This document shows, piece by piece, positions 1 through 6,176 of a stretch of DNA of 6,176 nt (position 1 is the first letter of the stretch; each line of letters starts with the position of its first letter). Made by a program: the position numbers and the translations under genes. The stretch is from an uncultured Bacilli bacterium (lineage in GTDB: Bacteria; Bacillota_I; Bacilli_A; RFN20; CAG-288): positions 1 through 6,176 of the forward strand of contig CAOSOP010000076.1 of NCBI GenBank assembly GCA_948525355.1. Reading direction: 5' to 3'. The notes below the pieces were generated by a model. That model was not told the DNA's origin and ran no database searches. It saw nothing but the letters and a program-made list of their open reading frames with translations.

Positions 1-71
1 AATTACGACCGTCAAAGTGGTATAAATCACCCATCAAATTGGCCCCAAAACGGCCCACAAAAAGGCGAAGC
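1..71 (+). repeat. Left arm of a 71-bp imperfect inverted repeat
   Basis: These bases match the reverse complement of 6102-6172 at 54 of 71 positions with no gaps. The inner 14 bases (58-71) are identical to the reverse complement of 6102-6115. The similarity stops sharply after base 71, eleven bases before the prmC stop codon. GC content is 33 of 71, well above the AT-rich genes beside it. Read on the plus strand from base 1, the arm is open and encodes a peptide containing GIN, PS, WP and QKGEA. That frame runs on to a TAG at 166-168, overlapping prmC antisense, so the extension past base 71 is probably accidental. The arm reaches the window edge, so its true outer limit is unknown. The similarity is seen directly; its identity as a mobile-element end, a dispersed repeat or the 3' end of a gene is not established. 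Confidence 0.75.
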
Positions 72-81
72 AAGAAAACTT

Positions 82-891
82 TTATGCAAACTTAACTATC
101 ATATATCTATATTTGTTGCTATTATCTTTAACAAAAGAAAACTTAAAACATTTGAACTCATCTTCTAGTAATTTATATCTATTGTGATGAAGAGAAGATG
201 TTTCAAAATATGCAATGCCATTTTTACTTAATACTTTATGCAAATCCTTTAGAACGATCCTATATGGTTCTATAGTATTATTTGTAAATAGTGCTATGTC
301 TGGTTCATATTTTATTTCATGTCCATAATCATCTGTTGGTTCAATATATGGTGGGTTGCATGTAATAATATCATATAGTTTTCCTTCATTTTTTACTTCA
401 TCTATGTAAGAACAATTAATAAACCTTATATCTACATTATTTATTTTGCTATTATGTTTGGCAGTTTCGATTGCTAAAGAAGAAATATCTGTCGCTGTAA
501 TTGCTTTATAGTTTAAGCAAGAAAGACATATTGCTATATATCCGCTTCCAGTACAAATATCTAATATATTTAAATTTTTTTTATTAATGTTTTCTTTAAT
601 TATTAAATCTATTAAATACTCTGTTTCTTGCCTAGGTATTAAAACATTTTCATTTACAGTAATTATTTTATCAAATGATTTTATGTAACCTAAAATATAT
701 TCATATGGATAATCAGGTTTATTTATATAAATGTCGTCAAATTTTTTTATAATAGAATTATCTATTGTTTCATTTGCATTTGAATCTATGTAACTCTTGT
801 TTGTTAGTTTTTCATAAATTTGTTCAGCAATATTATAGGATTTACAATTTGTTTTTTCTTTTATTAGTTTTAAGAAATCAAAAGGATTCAT
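82..891 (-). CDS. prmC: Release factor glutamine N5-methyltransferase PrmC (HemK)
   Basis: This S-adenosylmethionine-dependent cytosolic enzyme methylates the glutamine of the GGQ motif in release factors RF1 and RF2, which raises peptide-release efficiency. The 269 residues are close to the 277 of the E. coli protein. The N-terminal helical release-factor-binding domain covers about residues 1-75 and ends in the family's PYEYILG segment (62-68). It is followed by VLIPRQETE (83-91), a variant of the usual LIPRPETE with Gln for Pro. The Rossmann SAM-binding loop is DICTGSG (111-117), and the catalytic NPPY, which binds the substrate glutamine, is at 179-182. The ATG start overlaps the prfA stop as ATGA, and a weak GGAG (903-906) lies 11 nt upstream inside prfA. 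The stop is TAA. It is the last gene of the overlapping yfhO-prfA-prmC run. The pairing with prfA, its substrate gene, is widespread in bacteria and supports the call. No clear rho-independent terminator follows. Confidence 0.97.
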   Translation of the reverse strand: MNPFDFLKLIKEKTNCKSYNIAEQIYEKLTNKSYIDSNANETIDNSIIKKFDDIYINKPDYPYEYILGYIKSFDKIITVNENVLIPRQETEYLIDLIIKENINKKNLNILDICTGSGYIAICLSCLNYKAITATDISSLAIETAKHNSKINNVDIRFINCSYIDEVKNEGKLYDIITCNPPYIEPTDDYGHEIKYEPDIALFTNNTIEPYRIVLKDLHKVLSKNGIAYFETSSLHHNRYKLLEDEFKCFKFSFVKDNSNKYRYMIVKFA

Positions 892-1976
892 TGCTTCATT
901 GACTCCAATAAAAGATCCTTTTGATTGGCGGCTTGTAAAGATTCTATTATTTCATCGATATCACCTTCCATAACTCTATCAAGTTTTTGTATGGTAAAAC
1001 CTATTCGATGATCAGTGACACGGTTTTGCGGATAGTTGTAAGTTCTAATTTTTTCACTGCGCTCACCAGTGCCAACCTTTAATTTTCTCTCAGCACTGAT
1101 TTTTTCGTTTTCTTCTTCATCAATTTTTGCTTTAAGTCTAGCGCGTAATAGTTCCATTGCGATTTCTTTATTTTGTATTTGTGAACGTTCAACCTGGCAA
1201 CTGACAACAATACCACTTGGCTTGTGTGTGATTCTAACGGCACTTTCTGTTTTATTAACGTTTTGACCACCAGCACCTTGGCTGCGGTAAGTATCTATTT
1301 CCAAATCACTTTCTTTGATTTCAACATCACATGATGTAGTTTCAGGCATTACTAAAACCGTAGCGGTAGAAGTATGAATTCTTCCGTTTGTTTCTGTTTT
1401 AGGAACTCTTTGTACACGATGTGAACCGCTCTCAAATTTTAATTTAGAATATACATTCTTTCCTTTTATTTTAATGGATACTAAAGAGTATCCTCCAAGT
1501 GCTGTAGGTGATTCATCGATGAGTTGCACTTTCCATTTTTGTGATTCAGCATATTTTAAATACATTCGATACAAATCACCGGCAAAGATATTTGCTTCAT
1601 CACCACCAACAGCTCCACGTATTTCCATAATAACATTTTTTTCATCATTGCTATCTTTTGGTAATAATGATAATTGGAGCTTTTCATATAGTTCTTTTAA
1701 GAGGTTAGATTGATTTTGGAATTCAATCGCGCCTAGAGTTGATATTTCTTCGTCTGGATCATCTTTTAAAACAGCCGCATCATCGCGATTCTTTAAAGCA
1801 TACATATAATCGTTATAAAGATTATAGGTTTCTTCAAGTGAATTTCTTTCTCTATTTAATTCAGCAACAACCTTTTGATTGACAATTATCTTGTCATCTA
1901 GCAGTTTTCTTTCTATTTCTTCAAATTTTTCTTTTGCAACTTTAGCTGTATCAAGTACATAGTCTTTATCTTCCAT
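888..1976 (-). CDS. prfA: Peptide chain release factor 1 (RF1)
   Basis: RF1 recognises UAA and UAG in the ribosomal A site and triggers hydrolysis of peptidyl-tRNA. The product is 362 residues (E. coli RF1 has 360). The N-terminal coiled domain 1 covers about residues 1-105, and the MEIRGAVGGDEA segment typical of the family is at 117-128. The stop-codon-reading PxT tripeptide is P192-K193-T194 within SHRVQRVPKTE, which marks RF1 rather than the SPF-type RF2. The catalytic GGQ is at 236-238 in GAGGQNVNKTESAVR. The C-terminal region carries the usual KIRTYNYPQNRVTDHRIG segment (309-326). I chose the ATG at 1974-1976 because a consensus AGAGGAGG lies 8 nt upstream. The frame is open 20 codons further to 2036, but that extension has no family similarity and crosses this ribosome binding site. 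The gene begins 11 nt inside the 3' end of yfhO and ends in TGA overlapping the prmC ATG. That TGA stop is read by RF2, not by the encoded factor. Confidence 0.98.
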   Translation of the reverse strand: MEDKDYVLDTAKVAKEKFEEIERKLLDDKIIVNQKVVAELNRERNSLEETYNLYNDYMYALKNRDDAAVLKDDPDEEISTLGAIEFQNQSNLLKELYEKLQLSLLPKDSNDEKNVIMEIRGAVGGDEANIFAGDLYRMYLKYAESQKWKVQLIDESPTALGGYSLVSIKIKGKNVYSKLKFESGSHRVQRVPKTETNGRIHTSTATVLVMPETTSCDVEIKESDLEIDTYRSQGAGGQNVNKTESAVRITHKPSGIVVSCQVERSQIQNKEIAMELLRARLKAKIDEEENEKISAERKLKVGTGERSEKIRTYNYPQNRVTDHRIGFTIQKLDRVMEGDIDEIIESLQAANQKDLLLESMKQ

Positions 1977-4900
1977 GATGTTTTCCTCCTCTTTTCTTTT
2001 TATTAAAATAGTTTCTTTCCCATACTTCTTTATCATATTTTGATTTCTTTAGATTATATGATTTTGCAAACTTTTCTACGGAAATCTTTTTATTTAAAGT
2101 AAGGAATATATATATATATGATAAGAACAATGTTGATAACAACCCAGCTATCGTCAGTATACTTCCAAGTTTATAACCTTCTGGACAATATGACAATTCA
2201 TAATAAATTGGTTCATCTGAACTTATTCCTTCAAAACCAATCAGACCACCTTGTGTTTTATATAATCTAACTGCTTCACCATTGCGTGTTAATTTCCAAC
2301 CATTGTCAATTGGCTGATTGATTACAACAAATCTATTTTCACTGAAGTTTGTTTCAAAGAATATATCATTCGCAGAATGTTTAATTAAGTTGATGTTCTT
2401 CCCTTCTTCTTTTAATCTATCAATATCTTTTTGATAATCAGAGTTATTAGAATATGTTATTGAAGGAAAATTATATGTGATTAAACCATATCCGCTTGAA
2501 CTCTTGTATAAACCTCCAAGCATTCCACCAGGATTAATATCTTCTTTAATGAATCCTACAACTTTTTTAATTGGTTTATCAACATAAAATCCACGAGCAT
2601 ATTTCCAGTCATAGGTTTTACTATAACCATTCCAGTAAAATGAATCTTGCTTGTACATCTTTCCTTCTTCATCAATCATGTAGTAAGTAATATTATGCCC
2701 AAGTTTTGAGTTAACAGACACGAAGCAACTCTTTTCTTTGGTTCCATCAGCCTTAGGACAAATTGTTCCATTAACTGGTTCAAGAATCAAACGAGAATAA
2801 TAGGGTATTTTCATGTTTATTCCAGTATTTGGATCTATCTGCTGGATATAATCTTTATAGTCATAGGTTTTTCCAATAGGATCTTCTAATTCATCGTAAA
2901 GAGAAGGTTCGCCATGAGTTTTAATATATTCTTCCCATCCTTCAATATAACCGCTAGAATTCCAATTTGGAATGTTGATTTTAATGTTCAATTTGTTGTT
3001 ATCATAGGAAAAAGTAGTATTTTGACTTCTTGCTGTATTAATTATATTCGTAGAGGAATCAATAGTTTTATCTTCACCATTTAATCTATTATAAGTTTCC
3101 ATGTCATTTTCTTTTAAATCGTCTATTTCTTCTTTGTCCAAAATAGCATATTTTAAATAAGCAACTTCATTATTAACTTCCTGAGTTGGTGTGTAAGTGT
3201 CGCCACTATACATAACATTAGAACTTATAACTGTATCATATACAAAGAAATCTTGTATATAATTGGTATTGTAATATAAGTGATGGCGAGGATTATCGTT
3301 CAGAACATTTATTAGTTTTTCATACTTTTCTTGAGAAACATTCAATTCAGAAGCTGTCATATTCTTAACTCTTCTATAACCATAAGGAACATTTTGGTCA
3401 GTAGATTTTAAGACGTAGTATTTAATTCCAAGCAATGCTTCTAAATTATTTCTTTTCTCATTGACACTCATCGACCACGTACCATAATTATAATTTATTT
3501 TTGACCATCCTAATAAATCATTTAATTCAAATGCGTAAGTAGAGTTGAAGGTTGAAACACCATTATATCCAATTCTCATCTGAATGTTATTAGCTCCTCT
3601 ATCAGCAGTTGAAGTATAGACACGGTAAAAGCTATCATCAAAATTGTTTAGAGCATTAGCGATATTTCTTTCTTCTCTTAAATTTGTTAATCCACCAGCT
3701 AAATCTTGATATTTTTGTACACCTTGTCCAATAATAGTTACATTTCCTTGAACAATAGCTTCAGCAGCCATCATAAAGAAAAGAATTCGAGTAAGTCTTT
3801 TCTTGTGAAACTGCGTGCGCATAATTATATAACATATTATTAAATATGCTGCTTGTAAAGGAACTAAAATGTTTCTTCCATCTGGACCATGGAATGTATC
3901 TGGATTATCTGCCTGTACTTTATTTGCAAAAAGACTTGCAATAACCATTAGTCCTATGACTACACCTAAAGAAATGTCTAAATAAAATTTAGGCATGCTT
4001 CTTCTTTCGTCATAGTTTTTGCAGAAGAATACTATCATCCAGCAGACAGCCATTATTTCCCATCTACCATATCCAATCGTAAAAGCGTGGAAAAAGTAGT
4101 AGAAAAATGGTGTGAAAAGCATAAATAGTGTTCCAGCGTAACCGACTAAGTATGAATACTTCTTTTTTGCAATAGAGTGTATTAATGAGGGAATCATCAT
4201 TAATACAAATGGTGTAAACACAAAAATTGAACTCATTGTATTGTTATAATAATTATTTCTAAATAAGTTAGTAGAGAAACAAGTTATGTTCATAAATAAG
4301 AAAGAACATAAAGGATAAATAGCCTCATATGGTTTTGGAAATGTAAAAAATGGAATTTCATCTGATGCCGAACTAACTCGAGGCATGTTAATCGTTGAAA
4401 AAACAGAAGGAAGTAATGCGACAGCTACGATACAAAGACCTAATGCAACTCCAACAACTCCATCAAGTGCAATTCTAGAAAAATCTTTTAATCCAACTTG
4501 TTTAGATCCGACTAGTTGCATTAATCTAAATAATACATAAGGAATGCTGGCTAAGCAGAAAGAAGAAAGGAAGAAGAAGTTTGTAAAACCTAAAAGAACT
4601 ATACCAGCAATGAGTGTAAAAGGTCCCTTCTTTTTAAAGACTTTTTCAAATCCTAAAAGAAGAAGTGGTAAAAGCACTGCTGCATCGATAAAATGGAACC
4701 ATAGGTTATAAAACATCCATCCACAGAAAGCAAAGGCAATGGAACCCATATTTCTAGTTCCTTTTTTAATATTAAAAGACTCTAGGTATTTGTTAAATAA
4801 CAATCCACCAGTCACCAGTTTAACCATAGTTAGTATTCCTTGAACTTGCGGTAAAATATTTCTAGGAAATAACAAATAAATCAGAAACCAAGGTGATGTT

Positions 4901-5274
4901 AAATAATAAAACTGATTAGCTCCAATATTATTAACACCTAAAAAACCAGAAGTATCCCATAAAACGAATTCGCCTGTTTTGAAAAAATATTTCCAATCAT
5001 CATATCCATTAAATATAAAAGGAATCTCTTGCAAAACAAAATCACCACCTAGTGGAATAGTAAACATATTGGTGAAATATGTTGTTGCAAAACAGAAGAA
5101 AGCTGTTAGTGTTAACATTACAGCCAAAAAACAAGTATTCGAGTGTTTACAAAACTCAAATTTTCTTAGTATAAAAAGTTTAATTTTTTTTAGCAAAGCT
5201 GGAATATGGATATCACATAAATCGTAATAATAATTCTTAGTACTTTTATATAGTTTATTAATATTGTCTTTCAT
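1966..5274 (-). CDS. yfhO: YfhO-family polytopic membrane protein, probable GT-C glycosyltransferase
   Basis: This is a 1102-residue membrane protein of the YfhO family. Characterised members in Bacillus and Listeria are implicated in adding sugars to teichoic acids outside the membrane from lipid-linked donors; the substrate here is unknown. After a basic cytoplasmic N-terminus, the first membrane segment is about 48-68. The family hallmark loop follows: GGDF (76-79, with the acidic residue expected in GT-C enzymes), QEIPF (82-86), LW (105-106) and YYLTSPWF (123-130). About a dozen further hydrophobic segments run to about 512. A very large extracytoplasmic domain (about 513-1035) ends in the NGWKLTRNGE segment (991-1000) typical of the family. 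One last membrane helix (1036-1058) precedes a Lys-rich tail. Known homologues are about 850-900 residues, so the outer domain is enlarged. The start is uncertain: I prefer the ATG at 5272-5274, with an in-frame TTG at 5298 adding eight residues; neither has a clear Shine-Dalgarno. The last codons contain the prfA ribosome binding site. Confidence 0.88.
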   Translation of the reverse strand: MKDNINKLYKSTKNYYYDLCDIHIPALLKKIKLFILRKFEFCKHSNTCFLAVMLTLTAFFCFATTYFTNMFTIPLGGDFVLQEIPFIFNGYDDWKYFFKTGEFVLWDTSGFLGVNNIGANQFYYLTSPWFLIYLLFPRNILPQVQGILTMVKLVTGGLLFNKYLESFNIKKGTRNMGSIAFAFCGWMFYNLWFHFIDAAVLLPLLLLGFEKVFKKKGPFTLIAGIVLLGFTNFFFLSSFCLASIPYVLFRLMQLVGSKQVGLKDFSRIALDGVVGVALGLCIVAVALLPSVFSTINMPRVSSASDEIPFFTFPKPYEAIYPLCSFLFMNITCFSTNLFRNNYYNNTMSSIFVFTPFVLMMIPSLIHSIAKKKYSYLVGYAGTLFMLFTPFFYYFFHAFTIGYGRWEIMAVCWMIVFFCKNYDERRSMPKFYLDISLGVVIGLMVIASLFANKVQADNPDTFHGPDGRNILVPLQAAYLIICYIIMRTQFHKKRLTRILFFMMAAEAIVQGNVTIIGQGVQKYQDLAGGLTNLREERNIANALNNFDDSFYRVYTSTADRGANNIQMRIGYNGVSTFNSTYAFELNDLLGWSKINYNYGTWSMSVNEKRNNLEALLGIKYYVLKSTDQNVPYGYRRVKNMTASELNVSQEKYEKLINVLNDNPRHHLYYNTNYIQDFFVYDTVISSNVMYSGDTYTPTQEVNNEVAYLKYAILDKEEIDDLKENDMETYNRLNGEDKTIDSSTNIINTARSQNTTFSYDNNKLNIKINIPNWNSSGYIEGWEEYIKTHGEPSLYDELEDPIGKTYDYKDYIQQIDPNTGINMKIPYYSRLILEPVNGTICPKADGTKEKSCFVSVNSKLGHNITYYMIDEEGKMYKQDSFYWNGYSKTYDWKYARGFYVDKPIKKVVGFIKEDINPGGMLGGLYKSSSGYGLITYNFPSITYSNNSDYQKDIDRLKEEGKNINLIKHSANDIFFETNFSENRFVVINQPIDNGWKLTRNGEAVRLYKTQGGLIGFEGISSDEPIYYELSYCPEGYKLGSILTIAGLLSTLFLSYIYIFLTLNKKISVEKFAKSYNLKKSKYDKEVWERNYFNKKKRGGKHHGR
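1985..1992 (-). promoter_or_regulatory. Ribosome binding site of prfA, inside the yfhO coding region
   Basis: The minus strand reads AGAGGAGG here, a full match to the anti-Shine-Dalgarno core, 8 nt before the prfA ATG at 1976. It fixes the prfA start and rules out the longer open frame. In the yfhO frame the same bases specify part of the terminal Lys-Arg-Gly-Gly segment. It is the only strong ribosome binding site in the window. Confidence 0.92.
2106..2119. repeat. (AT)7 dinucleotide tract within yfhO
   Basis: Fourteen bases of alternating A and T lie in the 3' part of yfhO and encode the Ser-Tyr-Ile-Tyr-Ile part of the last transmembrane helix (about residues 1052-1056). A slip by one repeat unit would shift frame and alter the last 45 or so residues. 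The tract is short, and AT-rich codons for a hydrophobic helix can produce it by chance. Confidence 0.6.
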
Positions 5275-5292
5275 AGCACTTATTGTAGCACT
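5274..5292. repeat. Tandem 7-bp direct repeat at the yfhO start
   Basis: TAGCACT occurs at 5274-5280 and again at 5286-5292, exactly 12 bp apart (AGTGCTA on the coding strand). The inner copy abuts and shares one base with the ATG at 5272-5274. The spacing is close to one helical turn, so it could be a paired protein-binding site. It also fits coding sequence from the alternative TTG start, as a repeated Ser-Ala. The repeat is seen directly; a function is not shown. Confidence 0.35.
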
Positions 5293-5323
5293 AAACAAAT
5301 AATTTAGACAATATAATATATAG

Positions 5324-5354
5324 TTTATACTTATTATGTAGTTTATTATTGTAA
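5324..5354 (-). promoter_or_regulatory. Candidate promoter between ispD and yfhO
   Basis: The 71-nt gap between the ispD stop and the preferred yfhO ATG is almost entirely A and T. On the minus strand TTACAA (5354-5349) and TATAAA (5329-5324) could serve as -35 and -10 elements with a 19-nt spacer, slightly longer than the preferred 17. A second TATATT (5320-5315) lies just downstream. In DNA this AT-rich such matches arise easily, so this is only a candidate for an internal promoter driving yfhO-prfA-prmC. Confidence 0.2.
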
Positions 5355-6032
5355 TAAGAACTCAGCAAGTTTTAGATCAATTTGGGTTGTTATTTTAAAA
5401 TTTTTTTCGTCGCCTGGTATTATAAATACATCTTCACCAATATCCAAAACCAATGAAGTATCATCAGTATAGTTACTCAAATTCTTTTCCTTTGCAACTT
5501 CATGTGCTTTTAAAATAGTACTAAACTTAAATGTTTGTGGTGTCTGTAGTTTATACGTTTTTGTTCTATTTATGATATTATTAATTTTTGTTTCATTAAT
5601 ATCTGCTAGTGTATCTGCTGATTTAATCGCAACCGTAACAGCGTTATGTTTATTAATAGAAGATAAACTTTCAGTGATTAAATCATCATTTAAAAAAATT
5701 CTTGCAGAATCATGAATTAATATATTTGTATTAGATTCAATGCTTTCTTTCTTTAATAGTTTTAAAGCGTTATAAACTGAGTCTTGTCTAGTATTTCCAC
5801 CGTTAATCACTTCTATTGTCTTTGTAGGATTTAAAGATTTAGTAATACTTATAACATCATTTCTATATTCAGCTTTTGTTACGATAATAATTCTATCAAT
5901 TAAATTTGAACTTAGTAGTTTCAAAAGAGGATAAACAAAAAGTGGTTTATCTTTAATCTTAATAAACTGTTTTGGTATTTCACCATTTAATCTTTTCCCA
6001 TCGCCCGCGGCAAGAAGTATTGCTATGTTCAT
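5346..6032 (-). CDS. ispD: 2-C-methyl-D-erythritol 4-phosphate cytidylyltransferase IspD
   Basis: This cytosolic enzyme transfers CMP from CTP to MEP, giving CDP-ME in the non-mevalonate isoprenoid pathway that supplies the undecaprenyl carrier. The 228 residues are normal for the family. The nucleotide-binding N-terminus is LLAAGDGKR (6-14) followed by PKQ (20-22); R14 and K21 correspond to E. coli R20 and K27. GGNTRQDSV (78-86) matches the usual GGxxRxxSV. HDSAR (107-111) is a variant of HDAARP, with Ile for the final Pro. D140-T141, R156 and TPQTF (164-168) match the family, and TDD (189-191) and NFKITT (211-216, with K213) complete the active site. The ATG at 6030-6032 is the natural start because the AAG loop begins six residues later, yet no Shine-Dalgarno precedes it. 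The related TarI (ribitol phosphate cytidylyltransferase) is the main alternative; the AAGxGKR and QTPQ-TDD pattern looks more like IspD. It is the first gene of the minus-strand cluster. Confidence 0.9.
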   Translation of the reverse strand: MNIAILLAAGDGKRLNGEIPKQFIKIKDKPLFVYPLLKLLSSNLIDRIIIVTKAEYRNDVISITKSLNPTKTIEVINGGNTRQDSVYNALKLLKKESIESNTNILIHDSARIFLNDDLITESLSSINKHNAVTVAIKSADTLADINETKINNIINRTKTYKLQTPQTFKFSTILKAHEVAKEKNLSNYTDDTSLVLDIGEDVFIIPGDEKNFKITTQIDLKLAEFLLQ

Positions 6033-6101
6033 AGTTTAATGATACTAAATTTTTTTATTTTATTCTAGTGCATTTGTTATATGATTGAATTTGATATGTT
6101 C
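6033..6101 (-). promoter_or_regulatory. AT-rich ispD upstream region
   Basis: These 69 bases separate ispD from the right repeat arm, so the ispD promoter probably lies here or in the repeat. The minus strand contains TAGAAT (6067-6062) and TAGTAT (6048-6043) as possible -10 boxes, but no convincing -35 partner. No Shine-Dalgarno is visible before the ispD ATG. The tail of the frame entering from the right arm ends in this region, at a TAA at 6079-6077. Confidence 0.25.
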
Positions 6102-6172
6102 GCTTCGCCTTTTTGCGACACGTTCAAGGGCCAAATCGACGGGTAATTTATGCCGGTTTGTTGGTCGAAATT
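6102..6172 (-). repeat. Right arm of the 71-bp imperfect inverted repeat
   Basis: This is the partner of bases 1-71 in opposite orientation: 54 of 71 matches, no gaps, GC 34 of 71. The inner boundary (6102) is sharp, with unrelated AT-rich sequence beyond it. Read on the minus strand from the window edge, one frame is open and runs to a TAA at 6079-6077. It shares 16 of 24 residues with the corresponding frame of the left arm, including GIN, PS, WP and QKGEA, and several differences are conservative (Phe/Tyr, Gln/Arg, Thr/Ser, Tyr/His). Only four bases (6173-6176) remain outside the arm, so the element probably continues beyond the window. Its nature is unknown. Confidence 0.75.
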
Positions 6173-6176
6173 CCAG

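Noticed and set aside
41..56. GGCC...GGCC palindromic bases in the left arm as a terminator for prmC
   Set aside because: The stem is 4 bp, no T-run follows on the minus strand, and the feature is not kept in the right arm.
1..71. Repeat arms as integron attC sites or CRISPR repeats
   Set aside because: No R' and R'' core sites pair within one arm, there is no array of spaced repeats, and the inner genes are conserved chromosomal genes, not cassettes.
1069..1713. Open frames on the plus strand and in other minus frames within prfA
   Set aside because: They are shadows of a well-supported RF1 gene, without ribosome binding sites or recognisable motifs.
1977..2036. Upstream extension of prfA by 20 codons
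   Set aside because: The consensus ribosome binding site at 1985-1992 lies within this extension and points to ATG 1976. The extra residues do not resemble RF1 and overlap yfhO further.
4979..5227. 82-codon plus-strand open frame antisense to the yfhO 5' end
   Set aside because: It lies opposite the conserved YfhO loop and first helix, and its composition is that of the antisense of a membrane gene.
5291..5307. Possible hairpin CTAAA-loop-TTTAG between ispD and yfhO
   Set aside because: The stem is only 5 A/T-rich pairs and no U-tract follows, too weak for a terminator.
82..6032. The four-gene block as a novel defence or mobile system
   Set aside because: ispD, prfA and prmC are core housekeeping genes with intact motifs, and YfhO is a known envelope family. 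Nothing in the block suggests defence or mobility.

Overview
The window comes from the chromosome of a low-GC Gram-positive bacterium, most likely a Bacillota or Bacilli-type lineage. The reasons are very AT-rich coding sequence with A/T-ending codons, a consensus AGGAGG ribosome binding site, a long YfhO-family membrane protein, and MEP-pathway IspD. TGA is used as a real stop (prfA ends in TGA in a tight ATGA overlap with prmC), so the mycoplasma-type code with TGA as Trp does not apply. I cannot name the genus from sequence alone.

All four confident genes lie on the minus strand. In transcription order, right to left, they are ispD (6032-5346, isoprenoid precursor synthesis), a 1102-residue YfhO-family polytopic membrane protein (5274-1966, probable GT-C type glycosyltransferase or glycopolymer protein), prfA (1976-888, peptide chain release factor 1) and prmC (891-82, the methyltransferase that modifies the GGQ glutamine of release factors). 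The last three overlap: yfhO/prfA by 11 nt and prfA/prmC by 4 nt. They are almost certainly co-transcribed and translationally coupled. ispD is separated from yfhO by 71 nt of extremely AT-rich DNA that may hold a promoter. RF1 and PrmC work directly together in translation termination. IspD and YfhO are both tied to lipid-linked cell-envelope chemistry, but no direct functional link between the two pairs can be shown here.

The one feature ordinary genes do not explain is at the two edges. Bases 1-71 and the reverse complement of 6102-6172 align without gaps at 54 of 71 positions, including a 14-base exact match at the inner end. Both arms are about 46-48% GC, far above the rest. The similarity stops abruptly at the inner boundary on both sides. 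In one frame the arms encode related peptides (16 of 24 residues identical) entering the window from each side. They are probably two diverged copies of a dispersed element or of the 3' end of a gene family flanking this housekeeping block, possibly also the reason an assembly ended here.

The rest of the window is conventional. I see no tRNA, rRNA, CRISPR array, riboswitch, convincing intrinsic terminator or complete mobile element. No stretch over 300 bases lacks a gene.
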